The notes: a model not told the origin generated them from the letters alone. 64,000 nt of DNA from Blattabacterium cuenoti (GCF_014252355.1 NZ_CP059217.1:124001-188000); one strand, 5' to 3'. Numbered from the stretch's first letter, positions 29,316 to 39,262 are shown. Made by a program: numbers and translations.

Positions 29316-30851
29316 ATGAAAATGAAAGGTGCTTTAATTAGTGTGTATAACAAAAATGACAAACTATTGAAATTTGTTGATTTTCTCAATAATAATGGAT
29401 ATCAAATAATCGCTACTGAAGGAACTTTTCAGTATTTAAAAAAACATGGAATACATAAAGTACGGTCTGTATCAGATTTATTTGACTCCAATGAAATATT
29501 AGATGGAAGAATTAAAACTATTCATCCAAATATTTATATAGGAATCTTAGCAAATCGTTCTATTAATCAACATATGGATATTCTAAAAAGTAAATATATA
29601 ACACCTATTGATATAGTTATAGTAAATTTTTATCCATTTTTTGAAAAAAAAGAAAAATCTTCTATTCAATCATTAATTGAATTTATTGACATAGGTGGAC
29701 CATCTTTATTAAGAGCTGCAGCAAAAAATTTTTTTTATGTTACTCCTATTGCAGATACAGATGATTATATTTTAGTTAAAAAAGAAATAGAAAATAATGG
29801 CAATATTTCTTTTAGTTTGAGAAAAAAATTATCATCAAAAGCATTTAATATTACTTCTTATTACGATTTATGTATTTCAAAATTTTTAATGGGTAAAAAA
29901 CAAGAAGATTTTCCTATGTATTTTCATACTATTTATAAAAAACAAATGAATCTACGATATGGAGAAAATCCGCATCAAAAAGCTGCTTCTTATATTAGTC
30001 CTACTCATAAAGGACTTATGCAAAATTTAAATCAATTACATGGAAAATTATTGTCATTAAATAACTTAAAAGATATCGATGTTGCATGGAAAATTGTATC
30101 AGAATTTAATCAACCTACTTGTTGTACGGTTAAACATTCTACTCCTTGTGCAGTAGCAATAGGAAAAGATATTTTAGACGCTTTTAAAAAAACTTATGAA
30201 TCGGATAAAATTTCTTCTTTTGGAGGAATTATGGCTTTGAATATGCCACTCATAAATAAAGAATTAGCTATAAATATAAACAATATATTTTTAGAAATAA
30301 TCTTATCTCCTGGTTATTCACAAGAGGCCTTAGATATTTTAAAAACAAAAAAAAACATAAGAATTATTCGTATAAATAATAAAATTGTAGACACAAACAT
30401 AGAATTTTTTCAAATAGATGGAGGAATATTAGTTCAAGAATATAATAATATGTCCAATAATACTTATCGAATTGTTACTAAAAAAAATTTTTCTAATGAA
30501 GAAATGGCTTCTTTATTATTTGCAAACAAAATTATAAAATTTGTGAAATCTAATGCAATTGTGTTATCTAAAGGAACTCAAACCTTAGGTATTTCTGGTG
30601 GACAAACCAATCGTATTTGGGCGGCTCGTCAAGCAATTCAAAGAGCATTAGAAAAAGAAACAGAAAATATGGTTCTTGTTTCTGATGCTTTTTTCCCATT
30701 TCGAGATATAGTAGATGAAGTAGCTATGTCCGGAAAAATAAGTGCTATTCTTCAACCAGGAGGATCTATTCGAGATAATGAATCTATAATAGCCTGTGAT
30801 CAATATGGAATTGCCATGGGATTTACTGGAATTAGACATTTTAAACATTAA
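29316..30851 (+). CDS. purH: Bifunctional AICAR transformylase / IMP cyclohydrolase
   Basis: Final two steps to IMP, 511 residues. The N-terminal cyclohydrolase (about 1-190) has the MGS-domain signature LISVYNKNDKL with NNNGYQIIATEGTF and DGRIKTIHPNIYIGIL. The C-terminal transformylase has LRYGENPHQKAA, the CTVKHSTPCAVA Lys-His pair, the FGGIMALN segment, and DAFFPFRDIVDEVAMSGKIS ending GMRHFKH-like (TGIRHFKH). Complete, with ATG at 29316. purD follows after 19 nt. Confidence 0.97.
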   Translation: MKMKGALISVYNKNDKLLKFVDFLNNNGYQIIATEGTFQYLKKHGIHKVRSVSDLFDSNEILDGRIKTIHPNIYIGILANRSINQHMDILKSKYITPIDIVIVNFYPFFEKKEKSSIQSLIEFIDIGGPSLLRAAAKNFFYVTPIADTDDYILVKKEIENNGNISFSLRKKLSSKAFNITSYYDLCISKFLMGKKQEDFPMYFHTIYKKQMNLRYGENPHQKAASYISPTHKGLMQNLNQLHGKLLSLNNLKDIDVAWKIVSEFNQPTCCTVKHSTPCAVAIGKDILDAFKKTYESDKISSFGGIMALNMPLINKELAININNIFLEIILSPGYSQEALDILKTKKNIRIIRINNKIVDTNIEFFQIDGGILVQEYNNMSNNTYRIVTKKNFSNEEMASLLFANKIIKFVKSNAIVLSKGTQTLGISGGQTNRIWAARQAIQRALEKETENMVLVSDAFFPFRDIVDEVAMSGKISAILQPGGSIRDNESIIACDQYGIAMGFTGIRHFKH

Positions 30852-30870
30852 ACAATAAAATAATTAATTT

Positions 30871-32121
30871 ATGAAAATTTTAATTCTTGGTAGTGGTGGT
30901 CGTGAACATGCTATTGGTAAAAAATTATTGCAAGATTCACCTTACATAAAACTTTATTTTTATCCTGGTAATGGTGGAACTAATCAGATAGGGATAAATA
31001 TTAAATTTGATATTAATCACAATATAGAAGAAAATATTTGTTCATTTGTAAAAATTAATAATATAGATCTTACGGTTGTAGGCTCAGAAAAATTTTTATC
31101 TTATGGAATAGTAGATCGCTTTCAACATTTTGGATTTAGAATATTAGGCCCAAATTTGTATTCTTTTAAATTAGAAGGAGATAGATCATTTTCAAAATCA
31201 TTTATGAAAAAATATGGAATTAAAACGCCTAAATATCATAGCTTTTATTCATATATAGATGCTTTTAATTTCATCAAAAAAACAAAATACCCATTAGTTA
31301 TAAAAACTAATGGAATTGCTGAAGGAAAAGGAGTACTTATTGTTAATAATAAAATGGAAGCAGAACAAGCATTACATTCTATCATGATAGATAAAAAATT
31401 TGGAAAATCAGGAGAAAAAATTATAATAGAAGAAAAATTAATAGGTAATGAGTCTTCTATTATTTCTATTTTGAACGGTAAAGAAATAATTCCTTTTTTA
31501 TCTGCTATGGATTATAAAAAAATAGGTGAAGCAGAAACAGGACATAATACTGGAGGGATGGGATCTATTTCACCTAATCCATATATGACAAAAGATATTT
31601 GGATCGATTTTAAAAAAAATATATTATTACCAACTGTAGAAGGACTTTATGCAGAAAATTTGATGTTTTATGGGTTTATTTATTTTGGATTAATGATTAC
31701 TCCATCGAATAAAATTTATTTATTGGAATATAACACCAGGATGGGGGATCCTGAAACTCAATCTTTATTACCAATAATGAATAGTAATTTTTTACAAGTT
31801 TTACGATATGCTATTTTAAAAAAAAAAATAATACTTTCTTGGAAAGACTTATGTTCTTGTTGTGTTGTTTTATCTTCAAAAGGATATCCAAATCAATATA
31901 ATACTGGCCACATGATAAAGGGAATTAATTTATTAAAAGAACCATTTTTTATTGCTGGGGCTAAACAAGAAAATAACAACTGGATAACAGTTGGTGGAAG
32001 AGTTTTAAATTTAGTTGGATTAGGAAAATCAATATATGAAGCTAGAAAAAATACCTATAATAAAGTCAAACAAATATTTTTTCAAAATGTTTCTTTTAGA
32101 AAAGACATTGGATTATTATAG
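30871..32121 (+). CDS. purD: Phosphoribosylamine-glycine ligase
   Basis: ATP-grasp enzyme that makes GAR, the second step of the pathway, 416 residues. N-terminal ILGSGGREHAIGKKL, ATP-grasp loop VIKTNGIAEGKGVLIV, the central MDYKKIGEAETGHNTGGMG and the Mg-binding LEYNTRMGDPETQ motifs are all intact. An A11 run (31818-31828) lies in frame within ILKKKIIL. Gene order ends purH-purD-guaA with 19-nt gaps. Confidence 0.97.
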   Translation: MKILILGSGGREHAIGKKLLQDSPYIKLYFYPGNGGTNQIGINIKFDINHNIEENICSFVKINNIDLTVVGSEKFLSYGIVDRFQHFGFRILGPNLYSFKLEGDRSFSKSFMKKYGIKTPKYHSFYSYIDAFNFIKKTKYPLVIKTNGIAEGKGVLIVNNKMEAEQALHSIMIDKKFGKSGEKIIIEEKLIGNESSIISILNGKEIIPFLSAMDYKKIGEAETGHNTGGMGSISPNPYMTKDIWIDFKKNILLPTVEGLYAENLMFYGFIYFGLMITPSNKIYLLEYNTRMGDPETQSLLPIMNSNFLQVLRYAILKKKIILSWKDLCSCCVVLSSKGYPNQYNTGHMIKGINLLKEPFFIAGAKQENNNWITVGGRVLNLVGLGKSIYEARKNTYNKVKQIFFQNVSFRKDIGLL

Positions 32122-32140
32122 ATAATTAATAAACAATAAA

Positions 32141-33709
32141 ATGAAAAACCATTGTATATTAATACTAGATTTTGGCTCTCAATATACTCATCTCATAGCT
32201 AGAAAAATAAGAGAAATTGGAGTCAATGCAAAAATATATCCATATCATACTTCAGATATTAAATCCATAATGCCAAATGGTATAATTTTATCAGGAGGCC
32301 CATTTTCTGTTTATGAAAATAATCCACCATTAATATCCCGATCAATTTTTAAATTAAATATTCCTATACTTGGAATTTGTTATGGAATGCAAGTGCTTGC
32401 ATTTATGTTTGGGGGAAAAATTAGTCCATCAAAATATAAAGAATATGGAAAAACAAATTTTTTCATAAAAAATGAAGTAAATGATAATTTATTATTTCAT
32501 GGAATTCCAAATAAATCCATTGTTTGGATGAGCCATTGTGATGAAATTAAACAAATTCCAACAAATTTTAAAATAATTGGATACACAAATTATTCTTCTA
32601 TTTCAGCATATTGTTATTTAGAAAAACATATTTATGCATTACAATTTCATCCAGAAGTAACTCACACTAAGTTCGGAAAATTAATAATTAAAAATTTTGT
32701 TTTAAAGATATGTAAATGTGTCACACAATTAAAATCTAATAAATTTTTTACACAATTTATAAAAACAACTATAAATAATATCAAAAAAACAACAAAAAAT
32801 AAAAATGTAATATTAGGATTATCAGGTGGTATAGATTCATGTGTTACCGCATATTTACTGCATAAATCAATTGGTGATCATTTATACTGTATTTTTGTAG
32901 ATACTGGATTATTGATGGAATATGAAACAAAAAAAATAATTTTATCATGCCAACAAATCAATATTAATATCAAAATTATAGATGCAAAAAAACGTTTTTT
33001 ATCTATTTTAAATGGAGTGAGTGATCCAGAACAAAAAAGAAAATTAATAGGAAAAGAATTTCTTGATATTTTTCAGGAAGAAGCAAAAAAAATTCAAAAT
33101 GTAGGATTTATAGCACAAGGAACTATTTATTCAGATATGATTGAATCATCTATAGATCCAAAATTAACACAAAATATGAATCATTTCATGATTAAATCTC
33201 ATCATAATGTTGGTGGTATGCCAAAAGTAGATATAGATTTTAAACTTATTGAACCATTAAAAATGTTATTTAAAGATGAAGTCAAAAAAATAGGTGAAAA
33301 ACTAGGCATTTCTAAAGAAATAGTATATAGACATCCATTTCCTGGACCTGGATTAAGCATTCGCATTATTGGAGAAGTCAATCAACAAAAAATTGATATT
33401 ATTAAAAAGGCAGAAAGTATTCTTATACATGAATTAAAAAAATATAATATTTATCAACATGTAGATCAAGCATTTATTATTTTATTACCAATAAAATCTG
33501 TAGGAGTTATGGGAGATAAAAGAACATATGAATATACTGCAGTATTACGTGCAATTAATACTGAAGATTTTATGACATCAACTTTTGCTTATCTGCCATA
33601 TGATTTTTTAGAAACTATATCAAATAGAATTATTAATGAAGTAGAAGGAATTAATCGTATAGTATATGATATAACTTCCAAACCTCCATCTACTATTGAA
33701 TGGGAATAG
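32141..33709 (+). CDS. guaA: GMP synthase (glutamine-hydrolysing)
   Basis: Aminates XMP to GMP, 522 residues. The N-terminal glutaminase has Cys in LGICYGMQVLAF and His/Glu in ALQFHPEVTHT. The synthetase has the PP-loop LGLSGGIDSCVTAYLL (about 226-241), the segment HHNVGGMP, and RHPFPGPGLSIRIIGEV. The C-terminal SKPPSTIEWE is the standard dimer/catalytic tail, showing that the gene is complete. XMP needs guaB, which is not in the window. The gene ends the plus-strand run; accD is convergent 5 nt away. Confidence 0.97.
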   Translation: MKNHCILILDFGSQYTHLIARKIREIGVNAKIYPYHTSDIKSIMPNGIILSGGPFSVYENNPPLISRSIFKLNIPILGICYGMQVLAFMFGGKISPSKYKEYGKTNFFIKNEVNDNLLFHGIPNKSIVWMSHCDEIKQIPTNFKIIGYTNYSSISAYCYLEKHIYALQFHPEVTHTKFGKLIIKNFVLKICKCVTQLKSNKFFTQFIKTTINNIKKTTKNKNVILGLSGGIDSCVTAYLLHKSIGDHLYCIFVDTGLLMEYETKKIILSCQQININIKIIDAKKRFLSILNGVSDPEQKRKLIGKEFLDIFQEEAKKIQNVGFIAQGTIYSDMIESSIDPKLTQNMNHFMIKSHHNVGGMPKVDIDFKLIEPLKMLFKDEVKKIGEKLGISKEIVYRHPFPGPGLSIRIIGEVNQQKIDIIKKAESILIHELKKYNIYQHVDQAFIILLPIKSVGVMGDKRTYEYTAVLRAINTEDFMTSTFAYLPYDFLETISNRIINEVEGINRIVYDITSKPPSTIEWE

Positions 33710-33714
33710 ATTTT

Positions 33715-34557
33715 TTATTCTATCATCATAGAAATTAATTGATACAGATTATTTTTCAATTTAGTTCTAGAAGAAATCAAATCTATAAATCCATGTTCTA
33801 ATAAAAATTCAGCAGTTTGAAATCCTTTAGGTAGATCCTTTCCAATAGTTTCTCTAATAACTCGTGGACCTGCAAACCCAATTAATGCCCCAGGTTCTGC
33901 AATATTTATATCTCCAAGTAATGCATAGGATGCAGTAACCCCCCCCGTAGTGGGATCTGTAAGAACAGAAATATAAGGTATTCGTGAATCTCTTAATTGA
34001 GTTAATCTAGCAATTGTTTTTGCCATTTGCATCAAAGAAAAAGATGATTCCATAATTCTAGCCCCTCCAGATTTAGAAATCAATACATATGGATATTTAT
34101 TTTCAATACAATATTTAATTGCTCTAGATATTTTTTCTCCTACTACAGAACCCATAGATCCTCCTATAAAAGAAAAATCCATACAAGAAATTACCAAATC
34201 TAATCCTTTTATTTTTCCAATTCCTGTTCTAATAGCATCATATAATTTTGTTTTTTTTATAGCATCTTTTATCCTATCTTCATATGTTTTTCTATCTATC
34301 CATTTAATAGGATCTTTGCTAATCATATGCATATTTAGTTCCAAAAATTTTCCATTATCAAAAAGAATTTCAAAATATTCTTGACTACGAATTCTTACAT
34401 GATATCCATCTTCTGGACTAACATAAGCATTCTTTTTAAGTTCTTCTGTATCTATAATTTTTCCACTTGGGGTCCTGTACCAAAGACCTTTTGGTAATTC
34501 TTTTCTATTTTTTGTGGATGTAACAATATTTCTTTTTTTTCTTAGAAACCAAGCCAT
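33715..34557 (-). CDS. accD: Acetyl-CoA carboxylase carboxyltransferase subunit beta
   Basis: Beta half of the carboxyltransferase that makes malonyl-CoA, 280 residues. The crotonase-like core is clear: [57 protein letters not shown] and [13 protein letters not shown]. In E. coli a four-Cys zinc ribbon sits at the N-terminus. Here the region reads [20 protein letters not shown] followed by [15 protein letters not shown], with no Cys ligands at all. From memory, flavobacterial AccD proteins share this Cys-less version, so it looks like a lineage trait, not a defect. It is 4 nt after the fbaA stop. Confidence 0.96.
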   Translation of the reverse strand: MAWFLRKKRNIVTSTKNRKELPKGLWYRTPSGKIIDTEELKKNAYVSPEDGYHVRIRSQEYFEILFDNGKFLELNMHMISKDPIKWIDRKTYEDRIKDAIKKTKLYDAIRTGIGKIKGLDLVISCMDFSFIGGSMGSVVGEKISRAIKYCIENKYPYVLISKSGGARIMESSFSLMQMAKTIARLTQLRDSRIPYISVLTDPTTGGVTASYALLGDINIAEPGALIGFAGPRVIRETIGKDLPKGFQTAEFLLEHGFIDLISSRTKLKNNLYQLISMMIE

Positions 34558-34561
34558 GATT

Positions 34562-35632
34562 TTATGATAAAGTGTTAATATTATTCAATAATTTGAAATA
34601 TGTTTTTAAAAACATGCTAAAAGACTTTTCTCCTTCTCTAAGCCAAACTCTTGGATCATAATATTTTTTATTTGGAATATTATCTCCTTTTGGATTGCCT
34701 ATTTGTTTTTGAATATATTGATTATTTTTATTTATATAATCACGAACTCCACAAGTAAAAGCATATTGCAAATCTGTATCTATATTCATTTTAATTACTC
34801 CATAATTAATAGCATTTTTAATATCCTCTTTAGAGGAACCTGAACCTCCATGAAATACAAAATAAACAGGATTTTTTTTGGTATTAAATTTTTGTTGTAT
34901 ATAATCCTGAGTCTTTTTCAATAATATTGGACGTAATATAACATTTCCAGGTTTATATACACCATGAACATTTCCAAAAGAAGCAGCTACAATAAAGTTA
35001 GGACTAATTTTTATCATTTTTTCATATGCATATGAAACATCTTGTGGTTGAGTATATAATCTTTCATTTTCTATATTAGAGTTGTCAACACCATCTTCTT
35101 CTCCACCTGTAATCCCAAGTTCTATTTCTATAGTCATTTTCATTTTATTCATTATTTTAAAATATTTTTCACACAATTTAATATTCTCTTCTAAAGATTC
35201 TTGAGAAAGATCTAACATATGTGAACTAAATAATGTTTTTCCAAAACGTTTATAATATTTTTCATTTTCATTTAGTAATCCTTCTATCCATGGAAGATCA
35301 TTTTTTGAACAATGATCAGTATGAAGAATCACTGTAGATTTATAATGCTTAGATAATTCATGAATATGAAGGGCGCATGTTACTGATCCTCTAATAGCTG
35401 CTAATTGATTATTATTATTAAGTGCTTTTCCAGCATTAAAACGTGCTCCACCATTAGATAATTGAATAATTACTGGAGAATGCAATTTTGATGCTGTTTC
35501 CATTACAGCATTCATGGTATTAGAACCAATAACATTTACAGCAGGTATAGCAAAATGATTTTCTTGAGCGTATTGAAATAGTTCTTTAACTAAATTACCG
35601 GTAGCTACTCCATAAGGAAATTTTTCAGACAT
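34562..35632 (-). CDS. fbaA: Fructose-bisphosphate aldolase, class II
   Basis: Zinc-dependent aldolase of glycolysis/gluconeogenesis, 356 residues, the length of E. coli FbaA. Zinc and substrate residues are in [20 protein letters not shown] (His), [17 protein letters not shown] (Glu), [16 protein letters not shown] (His) and [13 protein letters not shown] (His). The insertion-type class IIA architecture with the long C-terminal segment ([15 protein letters not shown]) is present. The ATG at 35632 is clear, and a possible -7 box lies 31 nt upstream. fbaA and accD form a two-gene minus-strand unit. Confidence 0.97.
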   Translation of the reverse strand: MSEKFPYGVATGNLVKELFQYAQENHFAIPAVNVIGSNTMNAVMETASKLHSPVIIQLSNGGARFNAGKALNNNNQLAAIRGSVTCALHIHELSKHYKSTVILHTDHCSKNDLPWIEGLLNENEKYYKRFGKTLFSSHMLDLSQESLEENIKLCEKYFKIMNKMKMTIEIELGITGGEEDGVDNSNIENERLYTQPQDVSYAYEKMIKISPNFIVAASFGNVHGVYKPGNVILRPILLKKTQDYIQQKFNTKKNPVYFVFHGGSGSSKEDIKNAINYGVIKMNIDTDLQYAFTCGVRDYINKNNQYIQKQIGNPKGDNIPNKKYYDPRVWLREGEKSFSMFLKTYFKLLNNINTLS

Positions 35633-35663
35633 TTGTATATATATATTTATAATGGATCATCAA

Positions 35664-35671
35664 CAAATGTA
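35664..35671 (-). promoter_or_regulatory. Possible Bacteroidetes -7 promoter box for fbaA-accD
   Basis: Read on the minus strand the site is TACATTTG, matching TAnnTTTG, 31 nt before the fbaA ATG, in the 104-nt divergent spacer shared with the helicase gene. No clear -33 TTTG. Confidence 0.35.
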
Positions 35672-35736
35672 TGTAAAAAAGATTTTTTTATTGAAATTCG
35701 TAAAAACCATTTTGATTTATTCCCATTTATTTTATT

Positions 35737-38337
35737 TTGACTACATCTATATTAAAAATATATAATGCCTCTGCAGGTTCTGGAAAAACAAATTGTTTAG
35801 CAAAAAACTATTTATACATATTATTAAAAAGTGATAATCAAAACGAATTTACAAGAATCTTATGTTTAACTTTTACTAATAAATCTTCTGAAGAATTAAA
35901 AGAAAGAATATTACAATGTATTAAATATTTTGCACAAAAAACAAAATATACACATAATAAAGAATACGATTCTTGGAAAAATGATTTTAAAAAAAATTTT
36001 AATATTACTGATCAAGAACTTGCAAAACGTTCTAAAAAAATATTGTTATCTATTTTGAATGATTTTTCATCATTTTCTGTACAAACAATAGATAAATTTA
36101 CTTATCATATTATTCAATCTTTTTTTGTAAAAAAAAATTTTAATTTAGAAATTAATACCAATGAATTTTTATTAGAAGTAGCAGAAAAAATTTTATATAA
36201 ACTTAATTATTATACTACGAAAAAAGTTAATAATTTTTTTTTAAAAAAATATTCATTAGAAAAATTAAAGGCAGGTAAAAACTGGGATATAAAGTTAGAA
36301 CTGATAAAAATTTTAAAATTAATAGTGAAAGAAATTCACTATTTTCCAATGATTGGAATAAAAAAAAAATCTCCAATAGATTGGATTAATTTAAAAAATA
36401 CCTTATTAAATAGAACAAATGTCTTTGAATATGAATGTAAAAAACAAGGAAATAAATTTTTTAATTTTTTAACAAAAACTTCTATTATAACTTCTTCTTT
36501 TTATTATAAAAAAATTCCAAAATTTTTTAAAAATCTTTGCAAGATCAAAGATTATCCAATTATTTGTTTTGAACAAATAGAAAATCATACATTATACAAT
36601 AATAATGCTAATGTATATCAAAAAAATTTAATTAATAAATACCAATCACATATTATTGATTTATATCATAAAGCTGTTTTAAGTTATAAATTAGGCATAT
36701 CCTCATATATTCTAGACAAACTAATTTTAAAAAAATTGAATTTATTTATTCTAATAGATGAAATAAAGAAAGAATTGGTTTTATTCAAAAAAGATAACAA
36801 TATTTTGCTTAATGAAGAATTAAATCAAATACTTTATAATAAAATAATAAAAAATATTGTACCACCAACAATATATGAAAAAATAGGAACGAAATACAAA
36901 CATTATCTTATTGATGAATTTCAAGATATTTCATATTTACAATGGGAAAATATAAAAATTTTAGTAGAAAATACATTATCAGAAAACGGAAATGTTATAA
37001 TTGTCGGAGATCCAAAACAATCAATTTATCGATTTAGAGGAGGAGATTCAAAATCATTTTTTAATCTTTTATATACTCCTTCTAAATATTATCAGAAAAG
37101 AATTTGTTCTATAAACACTAATTTTCGTAGTTTTGAAGAAATAGTAAAATTTAATAATTTACTATACTATTCTATATCACAATCTTTTAATTCTCCTATT
37201 TATAATAATATATATAAAACATCTACACAAAAAATATTTAAAAAATATGGAGGTTATGTAAAATTATTTTTTATTTGTAAAACACAAAAAAATCATAAAG
37301 AATATGTTTATGAACATACAGAAAAAATTATTAATAACTTACTAAAGAACAACTATAAATTATCAGATATAGCAATTTTAGTAAGAAAAAACGAAGAAGG
37401 ATATTTTTTGTATGAACAGCTAATGAAAAATGGATTTAATGTAAATACAAATGTTTCTTTTCTTCTAAAGAATAGTTTAGATGTAAAAATTATTATACAT
37501 ATTTTTTATCTTTATGTAAATCCCAACTGTATTAAACATAGAATTGCTATAATTTTATTGTTACTTGTGAACAAACAATCAGTGTTATTAAACTATGATA
37601 TACATGATTTTATTAAACAAACATTGCATTTACCATTAAATTTATATTTTATAAATATTATTAATTATATCATAAAAAGTAAAATCAGTAGATGTTTCAA
37701 TTTTGATACAATGTATAATCAATCTATATATTATATAGCAGAAAAAATTATTGATGTGTTTGATTTGCTAAATTCAAATAATAAATCATTTATATATTCT
37801 TTTTTAAATTTGGTTCATAAATCTAAAAAACTTATAGGTAATTCTATGATAGATTTTTTAGAATATTGGGAATATAACAAATGTAAAATTAGTATCACAT
37901 ATAATACTGATAATATCAATGCGATTCGTGTTATGACTATACATAAATCAAAGGGATTACAATTTCCTATTGTTATATTACCTTTTGCTGATTGGAAGAT
38001 CAAATCAAAACTCAAAGAAGGAATATGGATCAACATCAATCCTAAATTATATCATGGCTTAGATAAATTTTATTTAGAAATAGATTCTCATTTAGAAACA
38101 TATATAAAAACACATTATGATCCATATTTATGGAATTGCTATGAAGAGAGTCTTGATCAATCACAATTTGAAAATACCAACTTATTATATGTCGCTACTA
38201 CTCGTGCTATAGATAAATTGTTTATTTTTTCTAAACAAGATGATAAATCAATTTATTTTTATCTTAAAACATTATTAAAAGAAAAAAAAATTTGGAATAA
38301 TGATAAATTTAATTATTCATTTGGAAATATAAAATAA
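35737..38337 (+). CDS. UvrD/RecB-type DNA helicase (AddA-like), nuclease domain lacking
   Basis: Superfamily 1A helicase of 866 residues, of the AddA/RecB type used in double-strand break processing. Motif I is NASAGSGKTNCLA (about 10-22), motif Ia ILCLTFTNKSSEEL, motif II HYLIDEFQDISYLQW (about 388-402), motif III VGDPKQSIYRFRGGD, motif V MTIHKSKGLQFPIVILP and motif VI LLYVATTRAIDKLFIFS (about 815-831). The protein ends about 35 residues after motif VI, so the C-terminal RecB-family nuclease domain expected in AddA is missing; the next gene starts within 5 nt. It begins at a TTG (35737) with no nearby ATG. Whether a partner subunit exists elsewhere cannot be told here. Confidence 0.88.
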   Translation: MTTSILKIYNASAGSGKTNCLAKNYLYILLKSDNQNEFTRILCLTFTNKSSEELKERILQCIKYFAQKTKYTHNKEYDSWKNDFKKNFNITDQELAKRSKKILLSILNDFSSFSVQTIDKFTYHIIQSFFVKKNFNLEINTNEFLLEVAEKILYKLNYYTTKKVNNFFLKKYSLEKLKAGKNWDIKLELIKILKLIVKEIHYFPMIGIKKKSPIDWINLKNTLLNRTNVFEYECKKQGNKFFNFLTKTSIITSSFYYKKIPKFFKNLCKIKDYPIICFEQIENHTLYNNNANVYQKNLINKYQSHIIDLYHKAVLSYKLGISSYILDKLILKKLNLFILIDEIKKELVLFKKDNNILLNEELNQILYNKIIKNIVPPTIYEKIGTKYKHYLIDEFQDISYLQWENIKILVENTLSENGNVIIVGDPKQSIYRFRGGDSKSFFNLLYTPSKYYQKRICSINTNFRSFEEIVKFNNLLYYSISQSFNSPIYNNIYKTSTQKIFKKYGGYVKLFFICKTQKNHKEYVYEHTEKIINNLLKNNYKLSDIAILVRKNEEGYFLYEQLMKNGFNVNTNVSFLLKNSLDVKIIIHIFYLYVNPNCIKHRIAIILLLLVNKQSVLLNYDIHDFIKQTLHLPLNLYFINIINYIIKSKISRCFNFDTMYNQSIYYIAEKIIDVFDLLNSNNKSFIYSFLNLVHKSKKLIGNSMIDFLEYWEYNKCKISITYNTDNINAIRVMTIHKSKGLQFPIVILPFADWKIKSKLKEGIWININPKLYHGLDKFYLEIDSHLETYIKTHYDPYLWNCYEESLDQSQFENTNLLYVATTRAIDKLFIFSKQDDKSIYFYLKTLLKEKKIWNNDKFNYSFGNIK

Positions 38338-38341
38338 TTGT

Positions 38342-39196
38342 TTATAATACGTGTTTTTCCGCATGATAAGATGAACGAACTAATGGCCCACTTTCTACAT
38401 ATTTGAATCCCATTTTTAATCCAATTTTTTCATATTCTAAAAATTCTTTTGGAGATACAAAAAAACGTACTGGAAAATGTTTTCTAGAAGGTTGCAAATA
38501 TTGTCCAATTGTTAAAATGTCTACTTTAGAATGTTTGATATCTTGCATTGTTTCTAATACTTCTTCTTTTGTTTCACCCAATCCTAACATAATACCCGTT
38601 TTTGTACGAATTTTAGTATTTTCTTCTTTAATATATTTCAATACAAAAAGACTCCTATCATATTTTGCTTGAATTCTCACTTCTTTTGTTAGTCTATAAA
38701 CAGTTTCTACGTTATGAGAAATAATTTCTGGATTTAATTTTATGATTCTATCTATTATTTTTTTGTTTCCTCTGAAATCTGGAATTAATGTTTCTATTGT
38801 AATTTTAGGATTTAATTCTTTTATTTTGATTATAGTTTGTTCCCAAATATATGTACCCATATCCTTTAAATCATCTCTATTTACAGAAGTAATAACGACA
38901 TGATTTAGATTTAATATTTTAATCGATTTAGCTATTTTTTCTGGTTCTTTCCAATCAATATTGTCTGGTTTTCCAGTTTTGACTCCACAAAATTTACATG
39001 ATCTAGTACAAATAGATCCTAAAATCATAAAAGTTGCAACCCCTTTACCCCAACATTCTCCTATATTTGGACAATTTCCACTTTGACAAATTGTATTTAA
39101 TTTATGTAAAAAAATTAAATTTTTAATTTTTTGATAATTTTTGCCAATTGAAAATTTCACTCTTATCCAATCCGGTTTTTTTTTAATCAAATTCAT
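38342..39196 (-). CDS. lipA: Lipoyl synthase
   Basis: Radical-SAM enzyme inserting sulfur into octanoyl groups on E2 and H proteins, 284 residues. The auxiliary cluster cysteines are in CQSGNCPNIGECWGKGVATF, the SAM-cluster CxxxCxxC is CTRSCKFC (about 62-69) and the third cluster-1 ligand is the C-terminal RSSYHAEK Ser. It would serve the 2-oxoacid dehydrogenase complex whose E1 lies at 57-60 kb. ATG at 39196. The stop is 4 nt from the convergent helicase gene. Confidence 0.97.
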   Translation of the reverse strand: MNLIKKKPDWIRVKFSIGKNYQKIKNLIFLHKLNTICQSGNCPNIGECWGKGVATFMILGSICTRSCKFCGVKTGKPDNIDWKEPEKIAKSIKILNLNHVVITSVNRDDLKDMGTYIWEQTIIKIKELNPKITIETLIPDFRGNKKIIDRIIKLNPEIISHNVETVYRLTKEVRIQAKYDRSLFVLKYIKEENTKIRTKTGIMLGLGETKEEVLETMQDIKHSKVDILTIGQYLQPSRKHFPVRFFVSPKEFLEYEKIGLKMGFKYVESGPLVRSSYHAEKHVL

Positions 39197-39212
39197 AAAC
39201 TATTTTTAGTTT

Positions 39213-39220
39213 CAAAAATA
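39213..39220 (-). promoter_or_regulatory. Possible Bacteroidetes -7 box for lipA
   Basis: Minus-strand TATTTTTG (TAnnTTTG) 16 nt before the lipA ATG, in the 76-nt divergent spacer with the NIF3 gene. Confidence 0.3.
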
Positions 39221-39254
39221 TAATTTTATGTTATTATTAAAATAAATTTTTTTA

Positions 39255-39262
39255 TAAATTTG
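39255..39262 (+). promoter_or_regulatory. Possible Bacteroidetes -7 box for the NIF3 operon
   Basis: TAAATTTG matches TAnnTTTG and ends 10 nt before the NIF3 ATG at 39273, implying a very short leader if real. No -33 TTTG is clear. Confidence 0.25.
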
